This document shows, one piece after another, positions 1-9,405 of a stretch of DNA of 33,818 bases; the stretch's first letter is position 1, and every line of letters begins with the position of its first letter. This DNA is from Pirellulaceae bacterium (GTDB taxonomy: Bacteria; Planctomycetota; Planctomycetia; Pirellulales; Pirellulaceae), in NCBI GenBank assembly GCA_024102795.1, contig JAGFJK010000153.1, forward strand, positions 1 through 33,818. The letters run 5' to 3'. A program made the translations under genes and the position numbers. Below the pieces are notes generated by a model. That model worked only from the letters and a program-made list of their open reading frames with translations, was not told the origin of the DNA and made no database searches.

Positions 1-2
1 CG

Positions 3-2981
3 GGTGGCGTCGACTTCCAACGCGAAGTCCGGCCGCTGCTGGCCGACCGCTGCTTTCGCTGCCATGGTCCCGATGCGGCCGCCCGGCAAGCCGGCCTGCG
101 GCTCGATACGGCCGAAGATGCGACCCGCGCGGCCGATTCCGGCGAGGCGGCAATCGTTCCTCGGCGGCCCGACACCAGCGAGCTGATCCGGCGCGTGACC
201 AGCGACGATCCCGACCAGCGCATGCCGCCGCCCGACGAGGGCTCGCCCCTGGCACCGGCCGAAGTGGAAACGCTCCGCCGCTGGATCGCGGCCGGCGCCC
301 CGTACGCCCGCCACTGGGCATTCGATCGGCCCAGAGCCGCGGCTCCACCGCACGTACGACAACGCGACTGGCCGCGAAACATGGTCGATCTGTACGTGCT
401 GAACCGGCTGGAGCAAGCGGGCCTGCCACCCAGTCCGCCGGCTGAACCCTCTCGCTTGCTGCGACGCTTATCGCTGGACCTGACCGGCCTGCCGCCCACG
501 CCCGCACAACTCGACCACTTCGAACAAGCGTACGCCGCCGACCCCGAACCAGCGTATCTGCGCGAGGTGGAACGGCTACTCAGCTCGCCGCACTTCGGCG
601 AGCGCCTGGCCGCGGTCTGGCTGGATGCCGCTCGCTACGCCGATACCAACGGCTACTTCGGCGACAAGCCACGGCAGGCCTGGCCCTGGCGCGACTGGGT
701 CCTGCAGGCACTGAACGCCAACCTGCCGTTCGACCGCTTCACCATCCAGCAACTGGCTGGCGACCTGCTGCCCGGCGCCACCCGCGCCGACCGCGTGGCG
801 ACCGGCTTCCATCGCAACTCGATGGCCAACAACGAAACGGGCACCATCGATGAAGAGTACCGGGTGGAAGCCGTGAACGACCGCGTCGAGACGACCGGCA
901 CCGTCTGGCTGGGCATGACCATCGGCTGTGCCCAGTGTCACGACCACAAGTTCGATCCCGTCTCGCAGCGGGAATACTACCAGTTGTTCGCCTTCTTCAA
1001 TCACAGCGTCGAAGGGGGACTCGTCACCCGCGACAACCCGCCTCCCACGTTCGAGGTGCCCACGCCAGCGCAGGAGCAGCTTGTGCGGCAGCGGCGGGCG
1101 GAGCTGGAGGCCGCCGAACGAGCGTATCGGGCGGCTACCGCGACGCTCGACCAGCAGATCGCCGCGTGGGAACCCGGCGCACTGCGCGGCCTGCCGCCGT
1201 TAGCCGACGACGCGATCGTCAGATACGACTTTGAAAACTCGGTCGAAGCAGGCCACGAAGTCCCGGCGCCGCTGGCGCGCGAGCGGGGCATCGCGGGCCA
1301 GGCGGCGCGGTTCGACGGCAGCTCGCACGTCGAACTGTCCTCGCCGTGGGATGCCGATCAACCCTGGAGCGTCTCGCTGTGGACCAGGCCGACCGGTTCG
1401 CTGGGCTGTCTCTGGTCGCGGATCGAACCGCAAGGCCGGCGGCGCGGCGTCGAGCTGCTGTGGCAGAAAGGCCGCCTGCGGGTCCACCTGGTGCACCGCT
1501 GGGGAGCGGACGAGATCGTTGCCACCTCGCGCGACGCGCTGCCCAGCGGCGACTGGCACCACGTGCTGCTGGCGTACGACGGCAGCCGGCAAGGGGCCGG
1601 GCTGCGCCTGACGATCGACGGCCACCCGGCGACGCTCGACATCCAGCGCGACACGCTGACCGGCAGCGTGCAGTCGGACGAACCGCTGCGGATCGGCCGC
1701 CGCGATGCGGGCCTGGGCTACGAGGGGTTGCTGGACGAGTTCTGCCTGCTGCCGCGGGCGGTCTCCGGTGAACAGTCCACGGGCTGGGCAGACAGTCAGC
1801 GGCTGCGCGGCCTCGTGGCACAACCATCCGGCGAACGGACAACCGGCGAGCGGCAGTGGCTGCGCGATTACTACCTCCGCCGCCACGCGCCGCCGGAAAC
1901 TCGCGACGCCTGGCAGCGCTGGCAGCAGGCCGACCAGCGGCTGCGAACGGCCGAGGCGGCGGTTCCCGCCACGCTGGTCATGCAGGAGAGGACTGAAAGG
2001 CGCTCGACCCGGATCCTGGTCCGCGGGCAGTACGATCAACCGGCCGAGGAGGTCCAGGCCGGCGTGCCGGCCATCTTTCCGCCGCTGCCGGCCGACGGTG
2101 ACCGCGATCGCCTGGCGCTGGCCCGCTGGCTGGTATCGCCCGAACATCCGCTCGCGGCCCGCGTCGCCGTCAACCGCCTGTGGCAGCTCTGTTTTGGCGA
2201 AGGCCTGGTGCGGACGCCCAACGATTTCGGCACGCAAGGCGAGCTGCCCACGCATCCCGAGTTGCTCGACGCGCTGGCCGTGCGGCTGGTGGAACGCGGC
2301 TGGGACACGAAGGATCTGCTGAGGCTGATTGTCGGCAGCGCCACGTACCGCCAATCGTCACGGGCCACGGCCGAACTGCCGGAACGCGACCCGGACAACC
2401 GGCTGCTGGCTCGCGGAGCCCGCTTCCGGCTGCCGGCCGAACTGCTGCGCGACCAGGCGCTGGCCGTCTCCGGACTGCTCGTGCCGCGGATCGGCGGTCC
2501 CAGCGTCAAGCCGTATCAACCCGCGGGCCTGTGGGAAGACGTCTCGTACAATGCCGAGGAGTCGTACGTGCCCGACACGGGCGAAGGTCTCTGGCGGCGC
2601 AGCCTCTATACGTATTGGAAGCGGCAAGCGCCGCCCCCTGCCCTGCTGCTGTTCGACGCTCCCACGCGCGAGAAGTGCGCGGTCGGCCGTTCGCGAACCA
2701 ACACGCCGCTGCAGGCGCTGGTCACGCTGAACGACGTCACTTTCCACGCGGCGGCTCGCGAGCTGGCCCGCGACGCGTTGGCGGAATCCACTTCCGACGA
2801 AGTACGATTGCAGACTCTGTTCCGCCGCGTCGTCTCGCGCCGGCCAGATGCCGCGGAGTCGCAGGTGTTGCTGGATTTGCTCGCCAGGCACCGCACGGCC
2901 GACAAGAGCAGCCTCCTGGCGGCCTGGACCCTGGTGGCCCACACCATCCTGAACCTGGACGAAACACTCACACGACGATGA
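3..2981 (+). CDS. PSCyt1-DUF1549-LamG-DUF1553 planctomycete cytochrome protein (5' end outside window)
   Basis: The frame is already open at base 3, so the true start lies to the left of the window. The visible order is: a cytochrome-c-like PSCyt1 segment with a CFRCH heme motif at 51-65 and a downstream MPPP stretch; a DUF1549 (PSCyt2) domain with a second motif, [11 protein letters not shown], near 930-960; a concanavalin/LamG-like domain at about 1220-1770 ([26 protein letters not shown]); and a C-terminal DUF1553 (PSD1) domain at about 2060-2975 with [13 protein letters not shown] and [12 protein letters not shown]. This architecture is expanded in Planctomycetes. Such proteins are exported, and a role in complex carbohydrate metabolism has been suggested, but the biochemical function is unknown. 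The stop overlaps the next start by four bases (ATGA), which implies translational coupling to the DUF1501 partner. Confidence 0.93.
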   Translation, partial: GGVDFQREVRPLLADRCFRCHGPDAAARQAGLRLDTAEDATRAADSGEAAIVPRRPDTSELIRRVTSDDPDQRMPPPDEGSPLAPAEVETLRRWIAAGAPYARHWAFDRPRAAAPPHVRQRDWPRNMVDLYVLNRLEQAGLPPSPPAEPSRLLRRLSLDLTGLPPTPAQLDHFEQAYAADPEPAYLREVERLLSSPHFGERLAAVWLDAARYADTNGYFGDKPRQAWPWRDWVLQALNANLPFDRFTIQQLAGDLLPGATRADRVATGFHRNSMANNETGTIDEEYRVEAVNDRVETTGTVWLGMTIGCAQCHDHKFDPVSQREYYQLFAFFNHSVEGGLVTRDNPPPTFEVPTPAQEQLVRQRRAELEAAERAYRAATATLDQQIAAWEPGALRGLPPLADDAIVRYDFENSVEAGHEVPAPLARERGIAGQAARFDGSSHVELSSPWDADQPWSVSLWTRPTGSLGCLWSRIEPQGRRRGVELLWQKGRLRVHLVHRWGADEIVATSRDALPSGDWHHVLLAYDGSRQGAGLRLTIDGHPATLDIQRDTLTGSVQSDEPLRIGRRDAGLGYEGLLDEFCLLPRAVSGEQSTGWADSQRLRGLVAQPSGERTTGERQWLRDYYLRRHAPPETRDAWQRWQQADQRLRTAEAAVPATLVMQERTERRSTRILVRGQYDQPAEEVQAGVPAIFPPLPADGDRDRLALARWLVSPEHPLAARVAVNRLWQLCFGEGLVRTPNDFGTQGELPTHPELLDALAVRLVERGWDTKDLLRLIVGSATYRQSSRATAELPERDPDNRLLARGARFRLPAELLRDQALAVSGLLVPRIGGPSVKPYQPAGLWEDVSYNAEESYVPDTGEGLWRRSLYTYWKRQAPPPALLLFDAPTREKCAVGRSRTNTPLQALVTLNDVTFHAAARELARDALAESTSDEVRLQTLFRRVVSRRPDAAESQVLLDLLARHRTADKSSLLAAWTLVAHTILNLDETLTRR

Positions 2982-4384
2982 ACCGGCGGCAATTACTGCA
3001 CACCCTGAGCGGGAACCTGGCGGGCGCGGCGCTGGCCACGTTGTTGTCGGCCAGCGCCGGCGCGCATGGTCCTCCGAACGCACCGCTGGCACCCCGCGCT
3101 CGGCGCGTGATCTGGCTGTTCATGCACGGCGGGCCGTCGCAACTGGATTTGCTGGATTACAAGCCGCAACTGCGCCGGCTGCACGGCCAGGAGTTGCCCG
3201 CCCAGGTGCGCGGCACGCAGCGGCTGACCGGCATGACCAGCGACCAGGCGTCAAAACCGGTCGCGGCGTCGCTGTTCGGTTTCCAGCAGCATGGCCAGAG
3301 CGGGTCATGGATCAGCGAGCTGCTGCCGCACACGGCCGGCGTGGTGGACGAGCTGTGCATTGTCCGCTCGCTGCACACCGAGGCGATCAACCACGATCCG
3401 GCCGTGACGCTGTTGCAGACCGGGCACCAGCAGCCGGGACGACCCAGCTTCGGAGCCTGGGCCAGTTACGGCCTGGGCAGCGAGACGGAGGATTTGCCGG
3501 CGTTCGTCGTGCTGGTGTCGCGCGGCAGCGCCGCCCGCCCCGCCGACCCGCTGTACGCTCGGCTGTGGGGCGCCGGCTTCCTGCCCTCCAGCCACCAGGG
3601 AGTCGCTCTGCGAGCCAGCGGCGACCCGGTGCTGTACCTGGCCAACCCGCCCGATGTGTCTGGCGCGATGCGCCGCGACCAGTTGGATGCGCTCGCTCGG
3701 CTCAACGGCCTGGCCGCCCAGCGGGAACTGGATCCGGAAATCGCCACGCGCATCGCACAGTACGAAATGGCGTTCCGCATGCAGGCCTCGGTCCCCAGCC
3801 TGACGGACCTGAGCGACGAGACCGAGGCCACGTTCGACGCCTACGGACCCGCGGCGCGGCAGCCCGGCACGTTCGCCGCCAACTGCCTGCTGGCTCGGCG
3901 GATGGCCGAGCGCGGCGTGCGCTTTATTCAGTTGTATCATCGCGGCTGGGACCAGCACTACAATCTGCCCAGCGACCTGCGTTTGCAATGCGGCGACGTC
4001 GATCAGCCGTGCGCGGCGCTGATTCGGGATCTCCGGCAGCGCGGTCTGCTGGACGACACGCTGATCGTCTGGGGCGGAGAATTCGGGCGGACCGTCTACT
4101 CGCAGGGCAAACTGGATGCGGCCAACCACGGGCGCGACCACCACGGACGCTCCTTCACGGTCTGGCTGGCCGGCGGCGGCATCCGCGGCGGACTGGTCCA
4201 CGGCGAGACGGACGACTTCTCGTTCAACGTGGTGCACAACCCGGTCCACGTCCACGACCTGAATGCCACGTTGCTACACCTGCTGGGCATCGACCATCGC
4301 CGGCTGACCTATCGCTTCCAGGGCCGCGACTACCGGCTGACCGATGTGGGCGGCAACGTGGTGCGGGAGATTGTGCGGAGTTAA
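2978..4384 (+). CDS. DUF1501 family protein (alkaline-phosphatase/sulfatase-like fold)
   Basis: This 468-aa protein starts at the ATG that overlaps the preceding stop codon. The frame is open further upstream, but that part lies inside the preceding gene and is not coding. The N-terminus has MNRRQLL followed by a hydrophobic stretch and an Ala-rich region, consistent with a Tat-type signal. The body carries DUF1501 hallmarks: [18 protein letters not shown] near residue 45, a YHRGWDQH motif, and WGGEFGRT followed by GRDHHGRSF and [10 protein letters not shown] towards the C-terminus. The His/Asp-rich motifs suggest metal binding as in the alkaline phosphatase superfamily. DUF1501 genes are habitually paired with DUF1549/DUF1553 genes in Planctomycetes, as here. 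The substrate is unknown. Confidence 0.93.
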   Translation: MNRRQLLHTLSGNLAGAALATLLSASAGAHGPPNAPLAPRARRVIWLFMHGGPSQLDLLDYKPQLRRLHGQELPAQVRGTQRLTGMTSDQASKPVAASLFGFQQHGQSGSWISELLPHTAGVVDELCIVRSLHTEAINHDPAVTLLQTGHQQPGRPSFGAWASYGLGSETEDLPAFVVLVSRGSAARPADPLYARLWGAGFLPSSHQGVALRASGDPVLYLANPPDVSGAMRRDQLDALARLNGLAAQRELDPEIATRIAQYEMAFRMQASVPSLTDLSDETEATFDAYGPAARQPGTFAANCLLARRMAERGVRFIQLYHRGWDQHYNLPSDLRLQCGDVDQPCAALIRDLRQRGLLDDTLIVWGGEFGRTVYSQGKLDAANHGRDHHGRSFTVWLAGGGIRGGLVHGETDDFSFNVVHNPVHVHDLNATLLHLLGIDHRRLTYRFQGRDYRLTDVGGNVVREIVRS

Positions 4385-4497
4385 TGTAACGCTGCGAGCC
4401 GCCGTGCGAGACGCGGCCGGAGTTGCAGCGCGGGCATGTTTTCCGGTCGAGAAGCATGGCGGGCAGCGGTGTCCGTCTGGCATGAATCAGGGTTCGC

Positions 4498-5394
4498 ATG
4501 ATGACAGAGTTGGCCGCGGAGTTCGCGTCGTGGATCGGCCGCACCGAGGAGATGGAAGAGTTGCTGCAGCCGGCGACCGCACAGGCAGCCGCCGCCATGC
4601 TGGATCTGGATCCCAGTGGATTCGTAACCAACCAAACGCTGCCACCGCTCTGGCATTGGTTCTGTTTCTGGTCCAAGGCCCCGCAATCCGGGCTGGGGCC
4701 GGACGGTCATCCGCTGCGCACGTCGCAGAGTTTTCTGCCACCGATCCCGTATCCCCGGCGGATGTTCGCCGGCGCGCGGCTGCAGTGGCATCGGCCCCTG
4801 CGGCTTGGCCAGACCGCTCGCCGCCAGGCCGTGCTTCGGAGCATTACGCAGAAGGCGGGTCGCAGCGGCTCGCTGGCGTTTATCAACGTGGGCTACCGCG
4901 TCTGGCAGGATGGCGCGTTGTGCCTGGAGGAAGAACAAACGATTGTCTATCGCCATCCGGGCAGCGCCGCGGCGAAAGGTAGTGACGACCAGGCGAGCTC
5001 GTCCAGCGCGGCGGTGCCTCACGTGGCGGACCTGCCCAATCTGCCGCCTGATGCCTGGTCGCGGTGGATCACACCCGACTCTCGGCTGCTGTTTCGCTTT
5101 TCGGCCCTAACCTTCAATGCCCATCGGATCCACTACGACCGGCCGTACGCAATGGCGGAGGAAGGCTATCCGGGTCTGGTGGTTCACGGCCAGCTCGCGG
5201 CCATGCTGCTGCTGGAACTGATCCGCGCTCACACCGATCGTCCGATACGCGCCTTCAGTTTCCGCAGTCTGGGTCCGCTGTTTGACTTGGCGCCGTTCCG
5301 ACTGGTCGGCGTGCTCGACGGCGACCAGGTCGAACTGGAAGCTCAAGGCCCCGATGGTCAAACAGCGCTCTCGGCCACCGCCCAGCTTGGCTAG
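4498..5394 (+). CDS. HTD2/MaoC-like acyl-thioester dehydratase (FAS1-like dehydratase)
   Basis: This 298-aa protein resembles hydroxyacyl-thioester dehydratases of the HTD2/mesaconyl-CoA hydratase type, which are double hot-dog proteins. The N-terminal half contains LPPLWHWFCFWS, then PYPRRMFAGARLQWHRPLRLGQ, with GSLAFINVGYRVW closing the first hot dog at about residue 140. The C-terminal half has FRFSALTFNAHRIHYDRPYA (about 195-215), the conserved catalytic-type HRIHYD segment, followed by GYPGLVVHGQL. This supports hydration or dehydration of a CoA or ACP thioester in the cytoplasm. The start is either of two adjacent ATGs; no strong Shine-Dalgarno sequence is visible. No pathway partner is adjacent, so the substrate cannot be named. 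Confidence 0.85.
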   Translation: MMTELAAEFASWIGRTEEMEELLQPATAQAAAAMLDLDPSGFVTNQTLPPLWHWFCFWSKAPQSGLGPDGHPLRTSQSFLPPIPYPRRMFAGARLQWHRPLRLGQTARRQAVLRSITQKAGRSGSLAFINVGYRVWQDGALCLEEEQTIVYRHPGSAAAKGSDDQASSSSAAVPHVADLPNLPPDAWSRWITPDSRLLFRFSALTFNAHRIHYDRPYAMAEEGYPGLVVHGQLAAMLLLELIRAHTDRPIRAFSFRSLGPLFDLAPFRLVGVLDGDQVELEAQGPDGQTALSATAQLG

Positions 5395-5529
5395 CGGCAG
5401 GTGCAAATCCCGCCGGATCGTTCGGCCCACAAATCTCTTCTGGCTCCCTCGCCGCTTCGAGATCGTGTAGCTTTGAAGCTTCTTCGTCGTCAGAGTTTAG
5501 AGCGTAGCAAGTGCGTCCTCGGCGTTCCT

Positions 5530-5747
5530 GTACGCCGAAGGCGTTCCACAGTCACAGCCCAGGGTCGCCCGCTTCGGGCGCACCCTGGGTGTGGCCGTGA
5601 TTTTGATATCTCTTGTACGCCGAAGGCGTTCCACAAGGCGCCTTGTGCAACGCCTTCGGCGTAGAAGGGACTCGAGGCGGTCGTCCTCCCAGGGTGCGCC
5701 CGAAGCGGGCGACCCTGGGCTGTGACTGTGGAACGCCTTCGGCGTAC
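5530..5747. repeat. Nested palindromic repeat: perfect 60-bp inverted repeat around a 48-nt palindrome
   Basis: The left arm 5530-5589 and right arm 5688-5747 are exact reverse complements over 60 bases. Between them, 5616-5663 is itself a palindrome with one mismatched pair (5631/5648). Its outer part repeats the start of the arms, the motif GTACGCCGAAGGCGTTCCACA. The core motif thus occurs four times in alternating orientation, as in REP/BIME clusters. No gene is visible in 5395-5847. A transcript would fold very strongly and may act as a transcription barrier between the flanking genes. Mobilisation by a REP-associated transposase is an inference. Confidence 0.9.
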
Positions 5748-5847
5748 GGTGACGAAGCGCCGTGAGCGGTTACGTTGTCAGTAGCCATGTTATCACTCGT
5801 CAGCAGCCCAGAGCGACGGTGGTCGGCCAGCAGCGGGAGTTCCCTGG

Positions 5848-6642
5848 ATGATGATTCACAGTCCTCACAACCCGCGGATCAAGCAGGCCGTTCGGCTCAG
5901 GGACCGGCGCGGGCGGCAGCAGCAGCGGCGGATCATTGTCGACGGGCAGCGGGAGATCGAGCGGGCGCTGGACGGCGGCGTGCGGCCGGTGGAGGCTTTT
6001 TTCCGGGCGGACGACGCGGATCTGCCCGCGGCGGCGGCACTGAGGCAACGGTTGCTCGAGCGGGGAGCGGACTGCTGGGAGGTGGCCGGCCCGGTGTTTC
6101 AGAAGGTCTGTTACGGCGAGCGGGCCGAGGGCGTGGTGCTGGTCGCGGCAACTCCCGGCTGCTCGCTGGCCGATTTCCAGCCGCGGCAAACGACGCTCAT
6201 CGCCGTGCTGGAAGGGATCGAGAAACCCGGCAACGTGGGGGCCGTGCTGCGGTCGGCCGACGCGGCCGGGGTCGACGGTGTCATCCTGGCCGACGCGGCG
6301 GCGGACCCGTTCAACCCCAATACGATTCGAGCCAGCCTGGGCACCGTATTCAGCGTGCCGCTGTGCGTGACCGGCAGCGACCAGGCGCTGGATTGGCTGC
6401 GCCAGCGGGGGCTGCAGATCCTGGTCGCGCGAGTCGACGGGGACCTGCCCTACTTTGCCGCCGACCTGACCGTCCCCACGGCCCTGGTGCTGGGCGGCGA
6501 AGCCACCGGCGCGTCCCAGCGGTGGTGCGATTCGTCCATCACCGGCGTCGTGCTGCCGATGCGAGGCCGGGCGGACAGCTTGAATGTTTCCGTCACCGCG
6601 GCGATCTTGTTCTACGAAGCCTTGCGGCAAAGAACCAGGTGA
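5848..6642 (+). CDS. SpoU/TrmH-family RNA 2'-O-methyltransferase
   Basis: This 264-aa protein has the organisation of TrmH/SpoU SPOUT methyltransferases. An N-terminal substrate-binding part (about 1-105; HNPRIKQAVRL and VDGQREIERAL) is followed by the knotted catalytic domain. The three family motifs are present: motif 1 at about 122-147 (EGIEKPGNVGAVLRSADAAG, with N129 and R135), motif 2 (LVLGGEATG, about 213-221) and motif 3 (VVLPMRGRADSLNVSVTAAI, about 234-253). It should transfer a methyl group from SAM to a ribose 2'-OH in rRNA or tRNA; the exact site cannot be told. Two adjacent ATGs are possible starts. It follows the palindromic repeat directly and has no obvious operon partner. Confidence 0.93.
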   Translation: MMIHSPHNPRIKQAVRLRDRRGRQQQRRIIVDGQREIERALDGGVRPVEAFFRADDADLPAAAALRQRLLERGADCWEVAGPVFQKVCYGERAEGVVLVAATPGCSLADFQPRQTTLIAVLEGIEKPGNVGAVLRSADAAGVDGVILADAAADPFNPNTIRASLGTVFSVPLCVTGSDQALDWLRQRGLQILVARVDGDLPYFAADLTVPTALVLGGEATGASQRWCDSSITGVVLPMRGRADSLNVSVTAAILFYEALRQRTR

Positions 6643-6689
6643 TCGGCCCGACAACTGACTACTGACAACTGACAACCGACAACCGACAC

Positions 6690-7562
6690 CTAGCCGCCGA
6701 CCCCTTCGCCGCCGCCGGCGTCTTCGATTCCCAGCAGTCGATATCCGAGTCCTCGGACGATGCTCAGGATCGCCAGCGTTCCACCGACGGCTCCCAGCCC
6801 CAGGCAGAACACGATCGCCACGATCCGTCCGAATTCGCTACTGGTCCCGCCACCGACCACCGCCAGGATGAACGTGACGACCAGCAACGGCCCCAGCAGC
6901 AGGAGGGCCAGCAGCATCGCCAGCCACAGTCCCCGTTTCCGATCGCCCAGGACGATCCAGATGCAGGGAATTCCCAGCAGCGTCACAAACGTGCCGCAGA
7001 TCAGCAGAACGAATGCGATCTCGAACCAGGGAGTATCACGGGCCAGCGAACCGGTCGGCATGGCCGCCTTGCCGATTACCAAGGCGACGGAGATCAGCGT
7101 GGTCCAGAGCAGCACGTGCCGCAGTCCGAACTGGCCCTTCTCTTGATCGGCCGTCAGCGGTTGGGCGTCAAAGCGGTCGATCCGCATCCGCGTGCGGAGC
7201 CGCACCAGCCACAGCGGGCACTGCATGGCCAGGAAACCGAGCAGTGCCGCGCCGCCGATCACGATGGCGACGTCGAGCGGCAAGCCGGAGTCCATCCATT
7301 GCAATCCGGCCAAGTAGGCGAAGGTTCCCAGCGCCAGGGCGCCCAGCGAAAGCGGGATTCGCAGCGGCGCGGGCTGCGCTCCCAGCGCGGCCCAGGTGGC
7401 CAGCACGCAGACCTGGCTCACCAGGCCGCCGGCCAGCACGAACGCCGCGTACATCGCCGCGTCCGAGTACGCTCGCTCGAACAGCGGCGGCACGCACAGG
7501 TTCAGCAGCGCGAGAACCGCGATCATCGCCACGAGCACTATCGTACGCTGCTTGCCGGTCAT
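6690..7562 (-). CDS. Polytopic membrane protein, unknown function
   Basis: This 290-aa protein has about eight hydrophobic segments: an N-terminal helix after MTGKQRT, then pairs near residues 30-130, and four more after residue 150. A soluble loop near the middle contains DQEKGQFGLRHVLLWTT, which resembles the FSLRxLLxxTT motif common in planctomycete membrane proteins. The C-terminus is Gly/Glu-rich. The frame is open for 64 more codons upstream, but that extension runs through the GGTGTCAGGTACC repeat and reads poorly, so I place the start at the ATG at 7562, where the first membrane helix begins. It converges with the RNA methyltransferase gene. I do not recognise a specific family. Confidence 0.75.
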   Translation of the reverse strand: MTGKQRTIVLVAMIAVLALLNLCVPPLFERAYSDAAMYAAFVLAGGLVSQVCVLATWAALGAQPAPLRIPLSLGALALGTFAYLAGLQWMDSGLPLDVAIVIGGAALLGFLAMQCPLWLVRLRTRMRIDRFDAQPLTADQEKGQFGLRHVLLWTTLISVALVIGKAAMPTGSLARDTPWFEIAFVLLICGTFVTLLGIPCIWIVLGDRKRGLWLAMLLALLLLGPLLVVTFILAVVGGGTSSEFGRIVAIVFCLGLGAVGGTLAILSIVRGLGYRLLGIEDAGGGEGVGG

Positions 7563-7576
7563 GAGCAAAAAAAGGC

Positions 7577-7599
7577 AAAAAAAGGTGTCAGGTACCTTT
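7577..7599. repeat. Short AT-flanked palindromic motif containing GGTGTCAGGTACC
   Basis: A run of seven A is followed by GGTGTCAGGTACCTTT. From memory, this motif recurs in many bacterial genomes near REP-associated transposases and their repeats. Here it sits directly upstream of the membrane protein start and separates it from the decayed region 7600-8200. Its provenance is an inference. Confidence 0.4.
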
Positions 7600-7765
7600 A
7601 TGGTCGACTGGGTAATTTGCGGCTCGTGCCCAATGTGGTTTTCTGGAGCGGTCACACGCTGTACGGCGTCGACTATCTTGGTCTGTTCGGCGAGCAAAGT
7701 AAACAGCACCTCCATCGTGCAGCCCTTTCGCGAAGGACGCTGTTCCACGCACATGGCATGTCACG

Positions 7766-8182
7766 CTACAGCTCTTTTGGCTCCAGCAACAACTCCTTCG
7801 CCCATTCCAGGAGCATCAAAATCCTGGCGTCGTCACGAATCCGTTCCTCTTCTTCCCACTCAGCACGGAGGATTTCATGTCCTTCTTCGTCACCCTCGGC
7901 CAGCCCTTTGCGGTCTGGATGTGTTCGTGGAGCTTGTCCAGCGTGCCGTTCTTGACCTGAATCCGCCAGCTCGGCGGCTGGGCTTCGAGCAGCGTAATCT
8001 TGAACTGGTGGAGTCGCTCTGAGGCCGGAATCGAGCCGATGCCTCTGGATTCGACGAGGGCCTTCGTGACGGCATCGACCACGCGACGAAGCGAGTTCCG
8101 CATCATGCCGTTTTCGGCGTGGGAACGAGCAGCCTCGGCCAGACGGTAGCGCACGAGTGCGCTCACTCATCGTCGCCAGCAT
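7766..8182 (-). pseudogene. Decayed pRiA4b ORF-3-like gene
   Basis: One minus frame from a GTG at 8166 reads SERLHQFKITLLEAQPPSWR and then TLDKLHEHIQTAKGW, which matches the beginning of the plasmid pRiA4b ORF-3 family (typically TLLxIxPPIWRRIQV...TLDKLHEHIQTAMGW). It then ends at 7816 with an unrelated tail. The other minus frame carries a better-looking C-terminus (HEILRAEWEEEERIRDDARI and WAKELLLEPKEL) that ends at 7766. The long middle of the family, with its DFGDxW region, is absent. I read this as a gene with an internal deletion and a frameshift, possibly joined to a piece of another gene. It lies just downstream of the GNAT gene on the same strand. It is probably non-functional. Confidence 0.6.
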
Positions 8183-8204
8183 TCACCGCTGACCACAACG
8201 CTTG

Positions 8205-8717
8205 CTACTCCATCGCCCCGAACGGCGGCGAAAACTCCACTCGACCTTCCAGGCCCTCCAAAGCTCTTGGCGCAAGCTCCAGAGCCATCCAAGCCTCACC
8301 GCCGCCGAATGGCGATTCCAGTCGTCGAGCCAGGTCGGATGAGAACCCGAACCGCGGGTAGAACTCCGGGTGCCCAAGAACGATCACGATTCTATGGCCT
8401 GACTCTCGGCAGGCTTCCAATCCCGCTTCCACGAGCCTGCTGCCGATCCCTTGCCGCTGGTGACTTGGCAGCACGGCCATCGGTGCGAGCGACAGGGCGT
8501 CCACCGGCCCAACTTTGGTAATGATGGCCACCCGACTGAAGAGGATGTGGCCGACGATTTCCCCGTCCACCTCGGCCACGAGCGACACCTGGGCGAAGCC
8601 GCCGTCACGCAGCGCATCGACGAGGTTCGCTTCGGCGTCACCCTCGAAGGCCGCCTGATTGACGCTCCAGACCGCTGCTCGGTCTTGCTCGGCTTCGGGT
8701 CGGATTGCAGCGCTCAT
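8205..8717 (-). CDS. GNAT family N-acetyltransferase
   Basis: This 170-aa protein shows the GNAT fold signature. An N-terminal strand-helix (IRPEAEQDRAAVWSVNQAAF) leads to the strand region VSLVAEVDGEIVGHILFSRV. Motif A follows, ALSLAPMAVLPSHQRQGIGS (about 82-101), with the Q/R-x-x-G-x-G/A acetyl-CoA pyrophosphate loop as QRQGIG, then the helix LVEAGLEACR. The segment GHPEFYPRFGFSSDLARRLE is typical of the YhbS-like subgroup. The acceptor substrate is unknown. The ATG overlaps the stop of the DUF6933-like gene by four bases (ATGA), so the gene is the last intact member of the minus-strand operon starting at 10466. Confidence 0.9.
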   Translation of the reverse strand: MSAAIRPEAEQDRAAVWSVNQAAFEGDAEANLVDALRDGGFAQVSLVAEVDGEIVGHILFSRVAIITKVGPVDALSLAPMAVLPSHQRQGIGSRLVEAGLEACRESGHRIVIVLGHPEFYPRFGFSSDLARRLESPFGGGEAWMALELAPRALEGLEGRVEFSPPFGAME

Positions 8718-9007
8718 TCGTTCTCCACCAACAGCCGCTGGAAGGCTTCCTTTGGGCGACCATAGCCTCGATCTTCCTCCGAGGCGATTGCTGACAGCAG
8801 AAGATCGTTCAGGCCGAAGCCCACGTCGCGTGGATCGACTTCGTACGAGTACAAGGACGCCGCATGGCTCAACAGGATGTACTGCGTGCGGTCAGCCGTG
8901 AAGAGGTGGCGCGACCGGTCGGCATACGGGTTCTCGTCCAGCGGCATGTCGGTCAGCTTGCCCGCCTTGAGCTTCGTGTTGAGCTTCTGTGAGAGTCGCA
9001 GAATCAT
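8714..9007 (-). CDS. Shortened DUF6933-family protein
   Basis: This 97-aa protein starts with MILRLSQKLNTKLKAG, then PLDENPYADRSRHLFTADRT and QYILLSHAASLYS, a good match to the N-terminus of the DUF6933 family as I recall it. After SLYS it jumps to DPRDVGFGLNDLLLSAI and KEAFQRLL, which resembles the family C-terminus. The central roughly 70 residues of the usual ~170 seem to be missing in frame. The start is the ATG that overlaps the TspO stop by four bases; the frame is open further upstream but only antisense to TspO. The family function is unknown. The protein may be a non-functional deletion variant, although the frame and couplings are intact. Confidence 0.7.
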   Translation of the reverse strand: MILRLSQKLNTKLKAGKLTDMPLDENPYADRSRHLFTADRTQYILLSHAASLYSYEVDPRDVGFGLNDLLLSAIASEEDRGYGRPKEAFQRLLVENE

Positions 9008-9405
9008 CGGCCCCAGTTCCACCAGGTGATCGCCAGTTGCAGCACAGTCGCAATCGATACCCAGACAAAGTAAGGCACCTGCGCCACGGCCACCCACTTG
9101 TAGTGCTTCCAAACGGCGACCATCATCCAGAGGATCGTGCCCCAGACGATCAGGATGTCCACCGAAGCCAGCGGCAGGTTCCGCAGACCGAATTGGATCG
9201 GCGTGAAGATCAGGTTGGCCACGAGGTTGATGGCGAACGGCAGAGCCACCTTCCACGGCACCTTCTTCCGCATCGCCTGCACGAACACGAAGCCGAACGT
9301 GATGAGGATGATCGGGTAGAGTATCTGCCAGATCAGGCCGATGGTGACCGGTTCCGGCGTCCATGACGGCTTGGCCAGCGAGTCGTACCAGTCTTTCCAC
9401 TCCAT
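9004..9405 (-). CDS. tspO: TspO/MBR family membrane protein
   Basis: This 133-aa protein has five predicted membrane helices and family signatures: WYDSLAKPSWTPEP at the N-terminus (family WYxxLxKPxWxPP), NLVANLIFTPIQFGLRN in the middle (family NxxWSxxFFGLR region) and a Trp-rich C-terminus (ITWWNW). TspO proteins bind porphyrins and cholesterol-like ligands and act in tetrapyrrole or stress-related regulation in the cytoplasmic membrane. At 133 residues it is slightly short of the usual 150-160. Its ATG shares one base with the preceding stop (TGATG), and its own stop overlaps the DUF6933-like start, so it is translationally coupled on both sides. Confidence 0.88.
   Translation of the reverse strand: MEWKDWYDSLAKPSWTPEPVTIGLIWQILYPIILITFGFVFVQAMRKKVPWKVALPFAINLVANLIFTPIQFGLRNLPLASVDILIVWGTILWMMVAVWKHYKWVAVAQVPYFVWVSIATVLQLAITWWNWGR

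Noticed and set aside
1200-2354. Long open frame antisense to the DUF1549/DUF1553 gene
   Set aside because: It mirrors the third-position GC bias of the real gene, has no domain, and lies wholly within a well-supported gene.
2180-2977. N-terminal extension of the DUF1501 frame
   Set aside because: It runs through the preceding gene in another frame. The ATG at 2978 with a four-base overlap and a signal-like N-terminus is the natural start.
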